64,000 nucleotides of DNA from Pseudoclavibacter triregionum (GTDB lineage Bacteria; Actinomycetota; Actinomycetes; Actinomycetales; Microbacteriaceae), in NCBI GenBank assembly GCA_910822395.1, contig OU365335.1, positions 620,001 through 684,000 of the forward strand, written 5' to 3'. The notes beneath the pieces are model-generated. The model made no database searches. It saw only the letters and a program-made list of their open reading frames with translations, and was not told the DNA's origin. The translations under genes were made by a program, and so were the position numbers. Shown in pieces: positions 18,477-27,415 of this stretch. Every line of letters begins with the position of its first letter. Within the stretch, counting starts at the first letter, position 1.

Positions 18477-19166
18477 ATGAGGCTCCGTCGCAGCACCCTC
18501 GCCCCGCTCGCCCTCGGACTGGCCCTCGCCGCCTCCCTCGCGGGATGCGCCGGAGGATCCCCGTCGGCGCCGACCGCGAGCACGGACGCAGTCGCCGCGA
18601 CGCCCGAGCCGGTCGCCGCCGAGACGCCGACCTCCACCGGCGACGCCGCAGTCTCCCCCAGCACGGCCGCCAGCACCGCGGCCTCCGCGACGCTCCAGCT
18701 GCCCCGCATCACGTCCACCGCCGACTGCGAGGCCTACATCGGCTCCATCAACGCGACGACCGCCGTCACCGCCGAGACCGTCCCGCTCCAGCAGACCTTC
18801 CCTGTCGGCCAGCTCCTCACGCGAGCCGGCGCCGACACGGAGCCGGCGTGCCGCTTCACCGACCCGGCCACCTACAAGAACTCGTACACGCTCCACTTCG
18901 GCACGACCCCCGACGGCTCCCCCGTCGACGTCTCCGCCTTCGTGATCTTCCCCGGGGCTTCCGAGGGCATGTCCTTCCCGGAGGAGTACGAGTCCGATCC
19001 CGAGGGCGCCGGCACCATGTACTTCGTCGACGGCGTCTGCGGCGAAGGCCCGCGCTGCGGCGTCTGCCACTACGTCGAGGGCTCGAGCGTCGTCACGCAC
19101 GTCCGCCCCCAGGACGGCGAGTGCCGCACCACCCTCCGCGCCCTCATCGCGACGCTGCGGCCCTAG
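18477..19166 (+). CDS. Secreted lipoprotein of unknown function
   Basis: The protein has 229 residues. A lipoprotein signal (residues 1-23) ends at lipobox LAGC (Cys24). A Ser/Thr/Ala-rich linker of about 55 residues follows, which probably spans the cell wall, then a compact domain from about residue 75. The domain contains six cysteines (DCEAY, PACRF, GVCGEGPRCGVCHY, GECRTT) that could form disulfides outside the cell. I do not recognise the family. It is alone between recQ (79 bases upstream, same strand) and a convergent MFS gene. The start is fixed by the signal peptide and a -10 element six bases upstream. Confidence 0.75.
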   Translation: MRLRRSTLAPLALGLALAASLAGCAGGSPSAPTASTDAVAATPEPVAAETPTSTGDAAVSPSTAASTAASATLQLPRITSTADCEAYIGSINATTAVTAETVPLQQTFPVGQLLTRAGADTEPACRFTDPATYKNSYTLHFGTTPDGSPVDVSAFVIFPGASEGMSFPEEYESDPEGAGTMYFVDGVCGEGPRCGVCHYVEGSSVVTHVRPQDGECRTTLRALIATLRP

Positions 19167-19511
19167 CCGCACAGCAGCAGCGGCCTCAGCTCTGGGGGCG
19201 CCCTCGCCGCCGGATGCGCGCCGTGCAGCCTTCCGCTGGCCGATCGCTCACGGGCTGGCGGATGTTCGCCAGCTGCTGAGCGATCGGCCAGCCGTTCGTC
19301 GATTCGGCGCGCGAACGGCCAGCCCGTGAGCTATCGGCCAGCGCCTTGCCGTCAGTCGGCGAGCGATCGGCCAGCGCCTAGCGCGTGTCGGCGAACGGAC
19401 GGCAAGCCGTAGAGCGAACGGCCAGCGCGTGAGTGAACGGCCAGCCCCTGGGCGCGCGCCGGCGAGCGAACTGCCAGCCCGTGAGCGATCGGCCAGCGGT
19501 TCGGGGAAGAG
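19167..19511. other. Convergent intergenic region filled by family-E repeats
   Basis: The 345 bases between the lipoprotein gene (rightward) and the MFS gene (leftward) are almost entirely occupied by the second CGCTGGCCGATCG array. No other gene or site is seen. Confidence 0.7.
19231..19499. repeat. Family-E repeat array, array 2 (mainly inverted)
   Basis: One unit reads CCGCTGGCCGATCGCTC on the plus strand. About ten further degenerate units read GAGCGATCGGCCAGCG or GAGCGAACGGCCAGC, the reverse complement of the array-1 unit. Spacing is irregular (about 19-50 bases). It lies between convergent genes, so folding between opposite units could stop transcription from both sides. Confidence 0.8.
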
Positions 19512-21278
19512 CTAGCCGGCGACGACCTCGGCCGACGCGGCCGCGTCGTCCTCGCCGTCCCCCTCGCGACGCGCCGCGCCGCGCCCGAGCGAGCTCGACG
19601 CCACGAGCGCGATCCCCAGCAGCCCCGCCGCCGTGAACGTCGCGATCCGCGTGGCGTCCGCGAAGGCCTCCTGCGCGAGCTCGCCCGCGTGCGGGTCGCG
19701 CTCGCCGACCGCGCCGATCGCGGTGCCGGCCGAATCCACGACCGCCGAGACCACGCCATCCGAGGCCAGCGAGGGGTAGCCCGCGTCCGTGAACGACGTC
19801 GAGAGCAGCGATCCGGTCGAGCCGAAGAGCACCGTGCCGAGGATCGCGATGCCGAGCGCCGAGCCCACCTGGCGGCTGGTCGACTGCGTGCCCGAGGCCT
19901 GGCCCGAGAGCTCCTTCGGCACGTCCGCGAGGATGACGCCCGTGAGCTGCGCCGTCGCGAAGCCGACGCCCATGCCGTAGATCGCGAGCGGGCCGGCGAT
20001 CTGCCACCACACGGTGTCCGCGGCGATGCCCCACGCGAGCAGCGCGATGCCGAGGATCTCGAGCGCGAGGCCGATCCGGACGATCCACACCGGCGCGAGC
20101 CGGCGGCCGAGCGGCTGCACCGCGCCCGACGACACGAAGGAGCCGACCGCGAGCGCCGCGAGCGCGTACCCCGCGTGGAGCGCGTCGTAGCCGAGCACCG
20201 ACTGCATCCACAGCGGCAGCGAGAGGATGATCCCGAACTCGCCGAGCGAGACGAGCATCGCGACGAGGTTGCCGTTGCGGAACGAGGTGATGCCGAAGAG
20301 CCCGAGCTCCAGCAGCGCCGGCTTCCCCGCCTTCGAGCGCGCGCGGCACCAGACGATGAAGAGGATGATCGACACGAGGGCGATCGCGAAGGCGACCGGC
20401 ACGGGCGAGAGGCCGTCGGACCCGGTCATCCCGAGCAGGTCGAAGGGCTTCTCGAGCGTCCACCAGCCGTAGGTGCGGCCCTCGATGAGGCCGAACACGA
20501 GCGTCGCCGAGGCGATCGTCGCGAGGAGAGCGCCGACGAGGTCGATCGAGCGGGCGTCCGGGTTCCGCGACTCGCGCACCGTGAGCAGGATGCCGAGGAG
20601 GATGAGCAGCACGATCGGCACGTTGATCGTGAACGCCCAGTGCCACGAGAAGCTCGTCGTGAGCCCTCCGCCGAGCAGCGGCCCGAGCGCCGCCATGCCG
20701 CCGATCGTCGAGCCCCAGACGGCGAAGGCGATGCCGCGCTCGCGTCCGTGGTAGTTCGCATTGATGAGGGAGAGCGTCGCGGGCATGATCATCGCGCCGC
20801 CGACGCCCTGCACGAGCCGGGCCCCGATGAGCGCGGCGCCGTCGGGCGACATCGCGACGGCGAAGCTCGAGAGGCCGAAGAGCACGAGGCCGATGACGAG
20901 CATCCGCCGGCGGCCGAAGCGGTCGGCGAGCGCGCCGAACACGAGCAGCAGCGCCGCGAACATGAGCGTGTACGACTCCTGCGCCCACTGCACGGCGCTC
21001 GAGTCGAGGCCGAGGTCCTTCACGATCGCGGGCATCGTGACGGCGACGATCGTCGAGTCGACGATGATGATCGCGACCGAGAGCGAGATCGTGAGGAGCG
21101 CGATCCAGCGGCCCGGGTCCTTCGGCTCGGCGGCGGTCGCGGCGGCTGGCGCGGCGGATGCCGGCGAGCTCGCGGCGGCGTGCGCGGCCGAGCGCTCGGC
21201 GGCGGGCACGGGCGCGGTCACGGCCTCGGCCGCGGGGGCGGCGTCCGGCTCGGAGTCGGGGAGGGCGTGTCGGGGCAT
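19512..21278 (-). CDS. MFS drug exporter, DHA2 family (14 transmembrane segments)
   Basis: This 588-residue major facilitator protein is of the EmrB/QacA type. It has the N-terminal motif DSTIVAVTMPAIVKDLG in the first helix, motif A GALADRFGRRRMLVIG, and the antiporter motif region VQGVGGAMIMPATLSLI with 14 predicted helices. Such pumps expel drugs or other hydrophobic molecules by proton antiport; the substrate is not predictable. The first 50 residues are Ala-rich and cytoplasmic, and the tail is acidic. The ATG at 21278 follows a weak GAGG. No regulator gene is adjacent. Confidence 0.9.
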   Translation of the reverse strand: MPRHALPDSEPDAAPAAEAVTAPVPAAERSAAHAAASSPASAAPAAATAAEPKDPGRWIALLTISLSVAIIIVDSTIVAVTMPAIVKDLGLDSSAVQWAQESYTLMFAALLLVFGALADRFGRRRMLVIGLVLFGLSSFAVAMSPDGAALIGARLVQGVGGAMIMPATLSLINANYHGRERGIAFAVWGSTIGGMAALGPLLGGGLTTSFSWHWAFTINVPIVLLILLGILLTVRESRNPDARSIDLVGALLATIASATLVFGLIEGRTYGWWTLEKPFDLLGMTGSDGLSPVPVAFAIALVSIILFIVWCRARSKAGKPALLELGLFGITSFRNGNLVAMLVSLGEFGIILSLPLWMQSVLGYDALHAGYALAALAVGSFVSSGAVQPLGRRLAPVWIVRIGLALEILGIALLAWGIAADTVWWQIAGPLAIYGMGVGFATAQLTGVILADVPKELSGQASGTQSTSRQVGSALGIAILGTVLFGSTGSLLSTSFTDAGYPSLASDGVVSAVVDSAGTAIGAVGERDPHAGELAQEAFADATRIATFTAAGLLGIALVASSSLGRGAARREGDGEDDAAASAEVVAG

Positions 21279-21370
21279 GCCTCAAGCATCCGCCCGCGCC
21301 CCCGTGCGCGCGCACTCGATCGGCTGAAGTTCATCCCAACGGACGCACCCGGGCCGGCCGGCTCACGCGT

Positions 21371-21436
21371 ATCCGCTGCCGATGCGGGTGTTCGCTACCG
21401 GAATCGCGGTAGCGAACACCCGCATCGGCAGCGGAT
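21371..21436. terminator. Family-D hairpin with a perfect 30-bp stem
   Basis: Arms 21371-21400 and 21407-21436 are perfectly complementary over 30 bases with a six-base loop. It lies downstream of the zinc metallopeptidase gene and before the MFS gene, both leftward, which fits a terminator. The core TTCGCTACCGgaatCGCGGTAG is shared with hairpins at 22621 and 31131. Confidence 0.75.
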
Positions 21437-21537
21437 GACGTCACGAACGCCACCCAGCACCCCACGCCGAAGCGCCCCGCCCCGCCGCGTCTGCGGGGCC
21501 GAGGCGCTTCGAGGGAAGGTCTCGCGGTGCGGAGGGC

Positions 21538-22425
21538 CTAGAGCTGGTTGCCCGCCACGCCGAAGGTGTCGCAGGACTGCCAGCCCGACTTGTAGCCGGT
21601 CGTGAACCAGCGCATGCGCTGCTCCGAGGTGCCGTGCGTGAACGACTCGGGCGAGACGCGGCCCGACGACGACTGCTGGATGTGGTCGTCGCCGACGGCC
21701 GAGGCGGCGCCGAGCGCGTTCTGGATGTCGGCGTCCGTGAGCGGCTGGATGAGCTGCTGGCCGCTCGCGTCGGTCGTCTGCGAGGCGTTCTGCGCCCAGG
21801 CGCCGGCGAGGCAGTCGGCCTGGAGCTCGAGGCGCACCGCGTCGCTGTCCGGGCCGGTCGCCTGCTGGTCGATCTGCTGGAGGATGCCCGTCTGGTGCTG
21901 GATGGCGTGGCCCCACTCGTGGGCGACGACGTACATCTCGGCGAGCGGGCCGTCCTTCGCGCCGAACTGCGACTCGAGGAGGTCGAAGAACGAGGCATCG
22001 ACGTACATCGACTTGTCGCTCGGGCAGTAGAAGGGGCCGACCGCGTTCGAGGCCGTGCCGCAGGCCGACTCCGTCTGGCCCTCGTAGAGCACGAAGCCCG
22101 GCGTCTGGTACTGGATGCCGAGGCCCTGCTGCTGCGACCGCCAGTACTGGTCGAGCGAGTTCTGGGCGCCCGCCATGCGGCACTCGACGTTCTTGTTCGC
22201 GTCGGCGCCGGTCTGGCATCCCTCGACGCCCTGCGACTGGGTCTCGCTGCCCGAGCTCTGGCCGCCGCCGGCGAGGCCGGTGAGGTCGACGCCGAGGAAC
22301 TGCGACACGAGGAAGAGGAGGAGCGTGACGAGGATGCCGCCGCCGCCGACGACGGCTCCGGTGCGGCCGCCGCCGCGCTTCGTGATCCCGCTCGTGTCGA
22401 TCCGGGCGTTGCCATTGAACGTCAT
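21538..22425 (-). CDS. Neutral zinc metallopeptidase, KPN_02809/YpfJ family
   Basis: A 295-residue protein with a short basic N-terminus, one transmembrane helix (about residues 25-45) and a conserved extracytoplasmic zinc-binding domain. The motif VVAHEWGHAIQHQTG supplies the two histidines and the glutamate of an HExxH-type site (here HEWGH). A further region (LQADCLAGAWAQNAS) supplies the expected third ligand. Further family features are DASFFDLLESQFGA and SFTHGTSEQRMRWFTTGY near the C-terminus. The biological substrate is unknown. The ATG at 22425 is supported by the conserved MTFNGNARID start and by a -10-like TACTGT seven bases upstream. Confidence 0.92.
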   Translation of the reverse strand: MTFNGNARIDTSGITKRGGGRTGAVVGGGGILVTLLLFLVSQFLGVDLTGLAGGGQSSGSETQSQGVEGCQTGADANKNVECRMAGAQNSLDQYWRSQQQGLGIQYQTPGFVLYEGQTESACGTASNAVGPFYCPSDKSMYVDASFFDLLESQFGAKDGPLAEMYVVAHEWGHAIQHQTGILQQIDQQATGPDSDAVRLELQADCLAGAWAQNASQTTDASGQQLIQPLTDADIQNALGAASAVGDDHIQQSSSGRVSPESFTHGTSEQRMRWFTTGYKSGWQSCDTFGVAGNQL

Positions 22426-22432
22426 GCTCGCG

Positions 22433-22438
22433 ACAGTA
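22433..22438 (-). promoter_or_regulatory. -10-like TACTGT before the metallopeptidase gene
   Basis: TACTGT on the minus strand lies seven bases before the ATG, with no ribosome-binding site between. This would give a leaderless transcript. Confidence 0.4.
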
Positions 22439-22558
22439 GCGGCCGCCGACCTGAAAAGCCCGGGGAGGCGGGTCGGTCGACCGCATCCGATACCGAGTTG
22501 ATGCGGATGGCCTGGCGGCATGCGGTTTCGGGCGCGCGGCGGTGCTGGGGATGCCGAT

Positions 22559-22596
22559 GGCTTCGAGACGCGGCCTGCGGCCGCTCCTCAACCACC
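22559..22596. repeat. Family-A intergenic hairpin, copy 3 (reverse orientation)
   Basis: GGCTTCGAGACGCGGCCTGC...CTCCTCAACCACC is a slightly degraded family-A copy. It sits next to a family-D hairpin, between the acyl-CoA dehydrogenase stop and the metallopeptidase start. Confidence 0.65.
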
Positions 22597-22607
22597 CGCG
22601 TGCGGGC

Positions 22608-22672
22608 ATCCGCTAGCGGAACGGGTGTCCGCTACCGGAACAGCGGTAGCGGACACCCGTTTCGGTAGCGAA
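22608..22672. terminator. Family-D hairpin behind the acyl-CoA dehydrogenase gene
   Basis: The inner arms 22621-22637 and 22644-22660 are perfectly complementary (17 bp) with loop GAACAG. Weaker pairing extends outward. It begins 28 bases after the stop codon of the leftward acyl-CoA dehydrogenase gene. Confidence 0.7.
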
Positions 22673-22687
22673 CGCGATGCGCGCGGC

Positions 22688-24910
22688 CTACCTGCCCTGG
22701 GCCGCCTCGCTGTCCGAGCGGTCCGTGCGCTCGGTCGCCGCGCGGGCCGCCTGCTCGCTCGAGGCGCGGTCGGCCATGCGCGCCGCCTGGCCGCCGTGCG
22801 TCGCCGAGCGGCCGACCTCCTCGCCGGACGCCTTGCGCTTCGCCTTCTGCTCCGCCTTGTAGCGGGCCGCCTCGCTCACCGGCGCCTCGCCGGACTCGCG
22901 CTGGGCCTTGTAGTACTCGCGCGCCTCGTCCTGGCGGCGCTGCTCGGCGCCCGTCGCGATCTGCGCGCGGAGGAGCTCCGGGCCGTAGCCGAAGGCGTCC
23001 ACGAGGTCCTGCGCGTGCGGGCGCAGGCGGGCGAGCAGGCGGTTGATGTACTTCGAGACGAGCGCCCCGCGCTGCGGCGAGATGCGGCCGTTGAGGAGGT
23101 GCCACTCGAGGTGCTGCTCGATGAGGCGCAGGCCGAAGAGGTCGCGCAGCCACGTCATGATCCGCTTCGTCGGGATGTCGCGGATCTCGCCGAGCGCGTC
23201 CGTGAACGCCTCCCACTGGAGCAGCTCGCCGTGGGCGCGCGCCGCCTCGATGAGCTCGTGCTGGTTGTCGTTGAAGAGCGCCGCGGCCTCGGCCGGCGAG
23301 AGCTTCTTCGCGTTGCGCATGCGCGAGGCGATGTCGGCGATCATCGTCTCGACGCGGGTCGCGAGCAGCTCATGCTGGGTCGCGGGGTTGCGCAGCCAGC
23401 CGACCGAGCGGCCGGCCTGCCCGAAGTCGAGCACGGTCTGGCCGATCTGGCGCAGACCCGAGCCGTGGAAGATGCGATCCGCCACCTGCCCGGCGATCTT
23501 GCCCGCCGCCTGGCGCTGGTCGAGGCCCTTGAACTGCGCCGAGTAGTCGGTGAGCAGGCGCTTGCCGACGAGCTGGAGCAGCACGTTGTTGTCGCCCTCG
23601 AAGGTCGTGTAGATGTCGAGGTCGTAGCGCAGCTGCGGGAAGCGGTTCTCGGCGAGGAAGCCCGCGCCGCCGCACGCCTCGCGGCACTCCTGGAGCACCT
23701 CGAGCGCCTTCCACGTCGAGAGCGGCTTGAGCGCCGCGGCGAGGGTCTCGAGATCCTCGCGGTTCTCGGGGGTGTCGAGCTCGCCGGAGAAGACGCCGTG
23801 GAACTGGCGCAGGAAGTTCTCGTGCGCGAAGGCCTGCGCGTACGTCGTCGCGATGTGCGGGATGAGCCGGCGCTGGTGCAGCTGGTAGTCCATGAGCACC
23901 GTCTCCTCGTGCGGGGTCGCGGAGGAGAACTGGCGGCGCTGGTTGCCGTAGGTGACGGCGATCTGGAGCGCGGCCTTCGAGGCGGCGGTCGCGGCGCCGT
24001 CGAGCGAGACGCGGCCCTGCACGAGCGTGCCGAGCATCGTGAAGAAGCGGCGGCCGGGGCTCTCGATGGGGCTCGTGTACGTGCCGTCCTCGGCGACGTC
24101 GCCGTAGCGGTTGAGGAGGTTGCGCCGGGGCACGCGGACGTCGGTGAAGCAGAGGCGCCCGTTGTCGATGCCGTTGAGGCCGCCCTTCACGCCGTCGTCC
24201 TCGCCCTGGATGCCGGGGAGGAACTGGCCCTCGTCGTCGCGGATCGGCACGTAGAAGGCGTGGACGCCGTGGTTCACGCCCTTCGTGATGAGCTGCGCGA
24301 ACACGACCGCGGCCTTGCCGTGGAGGGCGGCGTTGCCGAGGTAGTCCTTCCAGGCCCCGCGGAAGGGCGTATTGATGACCCACTCCTGCGCGGCCTCGTC
24401 GTAGGTGGCCGTCGTGCCGATGGAGGCGACGTCGGAGCCGTGGCCCTGCTCGGTCATCGCGTAGACGCCGGGGACCTCGAGCGTCATGATGCCCGGGAGG
24501 AAGGTGTCGTGGTGGTACTCGGTGCCGAGGTGGAGGACGGCGGCGCCGAAGAGGCCCCACTGCACGCCCGCCTTGATCTGCATCGAGGGGTCGGCGAGGA
24601 CGAGCTCCTCGAAGGCGGCGATGTTGCCGCCGTGGTCGTCCTCGCCGCCGAGGCGCTTCGGGAACGCGCGGTTCACGGCGCCCTCCTCGACGAGGAGCTT
24701 GAGCTGGCCGAGCACGCGGGCGCGGTGCTCCATGTACGGGAGGGTGTCGTCGCGGTGGAGCTCGGGGCGCGAGGCGTTCTTGCGGCTGCGCAGGCGCGCC
24801 TCGGCCCAGGTTCCGAGGAGCTGCTTCGAGAGCGCGTCGACGTCGATGCGGGACGAGTCGAGCGCGAGCGGCGCGTCGAGCTCGGGATCGGAGATCTTCT
24901 GGTCGGCCAT
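22688..24910 (-). CDS. Acyl-CoA dehydrogenase / acyl-CoA oxidase family flavoprotein
   Basis: The 740-residue protein matches long acyl-CoA oxidase-like enzymes. The N-terminal helical part is followed by the FAD-binding core (YAMTEQGHGSDVASIGTTATYD, about 155-176) and the RRFFTMLGTLVQGRVSLDG segment. A C-terminal ACOX-like domain has ACGGAGFLAENRFPQLRYD and YTTFEGDNNVLLQLVGKRLL. It should form the 2,3-double bond in acyl-CoA during fatty-acid breakdown; oxygen versus electron-transfer flavoprotein as acceptor is not decidable here. The last 80 residues are a charged low-complexity tail. The ATG at 24910 follows AAGGAGC and gives MADQKISDPEL. No other beta-oxidation genes adjoin. Confidence 0.88.
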   Translation of the reverse strand: MADQKISDPELDAPLALDSSRIDVDALSKQLLGTWAEARLRSRKNASRPELHRDDTLPYMEHRARVLGQLKLLVEEGAVNRAFPKRLGGEDDHGGNIAAFEELVLADPSMQIKAGVQWGLFGAAVLHLGTEYHHDTFLPGIMTLEVPGVYAMTEQGHGSDVASIGTTATYDEAAQEWVINTPFRGAWKDYLGNAALHGKAAVVFAQLITKGVNHGVHAFYVPIRDDEGQFLPGIQGEDDGVKGGLNGIDNGRLCFTDVRVPRRNLLNRYGDVAEDGTYTSPIESPGRRFFTMLGTLVQGRVSLDGAATAASKAALQIAVTYGNQRRQFSSATPHEETVLMDYQLHQRRLIPHIATTYAQAFAHENFLRQFHGVFSGELDTPENREDLETLAAALKPLSTWKALEVLQECREACGGAGFLAENRFPQLRYDLDIYTTFEGDNNVLLQLVGKRLLTDYSAQFKGLDQRQAAGKIAGQVADRIFHGSGLRQIGQTVLDFGQAGRSVGWLRNPATQHELLATRVETMIADIASRMRNAKKLSPAEAAALFNDNQHELIEAARAHGELLQWEAFTDALGEIRDIPTKRIMTWLRDLFGLRLIEQHLEWHLLNGRISPQRGALVSKYINRLLARLRPHAQDLVDAFGYGPELLRAQIATGAEQRRQDEAREYYKAQRESGEAPVSEAARYKAEQKAKRKASGEEVGRSATHGGQAARMADRASSEQAARAATERTDRSDSEAAQGR

Positions 24911-25244
24911 GGAACGCTCCTTCACGTCGTGCCGGCATGCCGGCGGAACCGTCGAGCCGGGGCGCCGAGCGGCGCCGCTGCTGGCTCGTCGCGGGCCACC
25001 GTATGGCCCGGATCTGACGGGAGGCAGGGGCGATGCGGGCCCCGACAAGGGCGCGCCGCGGGGGCCGCGTTTCCTTGCAGGGTTCGCACAAGCGGGCCTC
25101 GGTCGGGCCGCTCCGGCGGGCTCGGCCGACCATCGGTCAAGCGACCGAGACGAGGGAGGCGTCCCAGATTCCCACCCAGACGGGCCACGAGGAAGTATCC
25201 GCCCTCTGGCCCGTGTGGGTGGGAATCTGGAACGCCTCCCGGCC
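24911..25244. other. Intergenic region: leader of acyl-CoA dehydrogenase gene and family-B hairpin
   Basis: The 334 bases carry a leftward -10-like TACGGT (25001-25006) and a GGCGCC-GAGC-GGCGCC hairpin at 24961-24976 in the probable leader. A family-B hairpin lies next to the ABC permease stop. No gene is seen. Confidence 0.45.
25154..25240. terminator. Family-B hairpin, 34-bp stem with two mismatches
   Basis: Arms 25154-25187 and 25207-25240 pair at 32 of 34 positions around a 19-base loop. It starts five bases after the stop of the leftward ABC permease gene and probably terminates that operon. The arm core CCCAGATTCCCACCCA recurs at 61591. Confidence 0.75.
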
Positions 25245-26534
25245 CTACGACGCCCTCATCGCGTCGGCGAGCTTCACCTTCGCGCCCATCCGCAGGATCG
25301 AATTCTCGTAGATGCGCGCGCCGATCCAGATCGCCGCGGCTGTGGCCCCCAGGAGGATGGCGAGGGCGACGAGCGGCTCCCACCAGAGCGCCTCGCCCAT
25401 GATCATCCGCACCGGCATCGCGATCGGGCTCGAGAAGGGGATGTAGCTCATCGCCGTCATGGCGCCCGGGTTGTCGTTGAGGAACATCGTCGCCATGTAC
25501 GGGAGCATGATGAGCATCACGAGCGGCATCGTCGCCGAGGCGACCTCCTCCTGCCGCGAGACGAGCGCCCCGGCGCCGGCGTAGAGCGCGGCGAGCATGA
25601 CGAAGCCGATGACGTAGAACGCCGAGAAGACGAGCATCGCGGGGAGGATCATCGCGAGCATCGGCAGCTGGCCGCTAGCCGCCATGGCCGCGGCCGAGGC
25701 GAGCGCGAGGATCGCCATCTGCCCGAGCGCGAGGATCGAGTTGCCGATGACCTTGCCGGCCATGATGAACTTCGGGGTCACGGTCGCGAGGAGGATCTCG
25801 ACGATGCGGGACGCCTTCTCCTCGACGACGACCTGCGCGATGCGCTGGCAGTAGCCGAGCGTGCCGAACATGAAGGCCAGCGCGAAGAGCAGCGTGAAGG
25901 CGTAGCGCATGCCGTCGTCGGCGCCGCCGGGACCGATCTGGAAGGCCTGCGGCGTCACGGTGAGGGCGTCGACGAGATCGCTCGGGACGCCGCTCGCGCC
26001 GACGACGACGAGGTCGGAGTGCCCGGGCGCCGGCGCGAGCGCGGCGGGCTGCCCGGTGCCGTCGTAGAGCTGGATGCCCTGCGCCTCGGCGACCGTGAGC
26101 ACGAGCTCGTCGGCGCCGCCGGTGCGGAGCAGCTCCGCGCCCTCGGCGGCGGACCCGACCTGGGTCTCCGTGAGCTCGAGCTTCGACTCGGCGGCCGCGT
26201 CGGCGAGCGGGATGTCCATGGCCTGGGCGGCGGCGCTCGTGACGGCGACGGTCTTCGCGCTGCTGTCGCCGAAGATCGCGCGCCCGGCGGAGCCGAGGAG
26301 CGAGGATCCGATGATCATGGCGACGACGAGGACGACCATGATCGCCATGCCCCAGAGGAACGACTTCTGGCGGATCTCGGTGAGGATCTCGCGGCGGACG
26401 ACGAGCATGACGCCGCGCATGGGGGCGACGCCGTAGGAGCGGCCGTCGCGGTCGGCGCGGGGGCCGGGCCCGCCGGGGGCGTGCGGGTCTGCGGGCGCCG
26501 GCGTCGCGGCGCCCTGACGGTCGATGTCGATCAT
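25245..26534 (-). CDS. ABC-2 type exporter permease
   Basis: A 429-residue membrane protein of the ABC-2/NatB type has a cytoplasmic N-terminus with MLVVRREILTEIRQKSFLWG, a first helix at about 60-80 and an extracytoplasmic domain of about 120 residues. A cluster of five more helices follows from about 205 (FTLLFALAFMFGTLGYCQRIAQVVVEEKASRIVEILLA, the coupling segment). It pairs with the ATPase encoded just upstream, which it overlaps by four bases. NatAB-like exporters expel sodium or other solutes; the substrate is unknown here. Confidence 0.88.
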   Translation of the reverse strand: MIDIDRQGAATPAPADPHAPGGPGPRADRDGRSYGVAPMRGVMLVVRREILTEIRQKSFLWGMAIMVVLVVAMIIGSSLLGSAGRAIFGDSSAKTVAVTSAAAQAMDIPLADAAAESKLELTETQVGSAAEGAELLRTGGADELVLTVAEAQGIQLYDGTGQPAALAPAPGHSDLVVVGASGVPSDLVDALTVTPQAFQIGPGGADDGMRYAFTLLFALAFMFGTLGYCQRIAQVVVEEKASRIVEILLATVTPKFIMAGKVIGNSILALGQMAILALASAAAMAASGQLPMLAMILPAMLVFSAFYVIGFVMLAALYAGAGALVSRQEEVASATMPLVMLIMLPYMATMFLNDNPGAMTAMSYIPFSSPIAMPVRMIMGEALWWEPLVALAILLGATAAAIWIGARIYENSILRMGAKVKLADAMRAS

Positions 26535-27415
26535 GCGACGACCTCCTTGTAGATCGCGGAGAGCTTCTCAGTGCGGGGACCGAAGGCCGCGACGCGGCTG
26601 CGGTCCATGGCGGCGCGCAGGAGCGCCTGGGCGGCGTCGGCGTCGTCGATCCGCAGCGTCGCGTCGCCGCGGTCGAACTCGAGCACCTCGACGCCCGGGA
26701 AGGCGCGCATCCAGCCGGCATCGCCATCCGTCTCGATGCGGTAGAGGCCGCGCGAGTGGGCGGCCTGCAGCTCGGCGCGGTCGCCCGCGGCGCGGATCTT
26801 CCCGCCCGCGATGATGACGAGGTCGTCCGAGAGCCGCTCGACGACATCGAGCTGGTGCGAGGAGAAGAGCACGGGCGCGCCGGAGGCCGCGTGGCGCTGG
26901 AGCACACCGAGCACGACGTCGACGGCGACCGGGTCGAGGCCCGAGAACGGCTCGTCGAGGATGAGGAACTCCGGGTCGTGCACGAGCGTCGCGGCGATCT
27001 GCACGCGCTGCTGGTTGCCGAGGGAGAGGTCCTGGAGCTTGTCGTCGAGGCGCTCGCCGAGGCCGAGCTCCTCGAGGAGGGCCTTCCCGGATCGCTTCGC
27101 CGCGGCGGCGTCCATGCCGTGCAGCTCGCCGAAGTAGGCGACCTGCTCGAGGATCCGCATCTTCGCGTAGAGGCCGCGCTCCTCCGGCATGTAGCCGAAT
27201 CGGGCGCGGTCGCGCACCTCGACGGGGCGGCCGTCGATGAGGGCGCGGCCGGCGTCCGGGCGGACGAGGCCGAGGATGATCCGCATCGTCGTCGTCTTGC
27301 CCGCGCCGTTCGCGCCCACGAAGCCGGTGAGGCGGCCGGGGCGGACGGAGAAGGCGACGTCGTCGAGGACCTTCCGCGACCCGTAGGTCTTGGAGACGTG
27401 GTCGACGTCGAGCAC
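26531..27415 (-). CDS. ABC exporter ATP-binding protein (NatA-like)
   Basis: The 294-residue ATPase has Walker A GANGAGKTTT (about 37-46), signature LSLGNQQR, Walker B FLILDEPFSGLDP and the switch SSHQLDVVERLSDD. A C-terminal region of about 80 residues follows, as in NatA/DUF4162 proteins. The GTG at 27415 is chosen because AAGGAG lies seven bases upstream and the protein then begins directly with the DVDHVSKTYG strand. It is the first gene of a two-gene exporter operon and overlaps the permease by four bases. Confidence 0.92.
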   Translation of the reverse strand: MLDVDHVSKTYGSRKVLDDVAFSVRPGRLTGFVGANGAGKTTTMRIILGLVRPDAGRALIDGRPVEVRDRARFGYMPEERGLYAKMRILEQVAYFGELHGMDAAAAKRSGKALLEELGLGERLDDKLQDLSLGNQQRVQIAATLVHDPEFLILDEPFSGLDPVAVDVVLGVLQRHAASGAPVLFSSHQLDVVERLSDDLVIIAGGKIRAAGDRAELQAAHSRGLYRIETDGDAGWMRAFPGVEVLEFDRGDATLRIDDADAAQALLRAAMDRSRVAAFGPRTEKLSAIYKEVVA

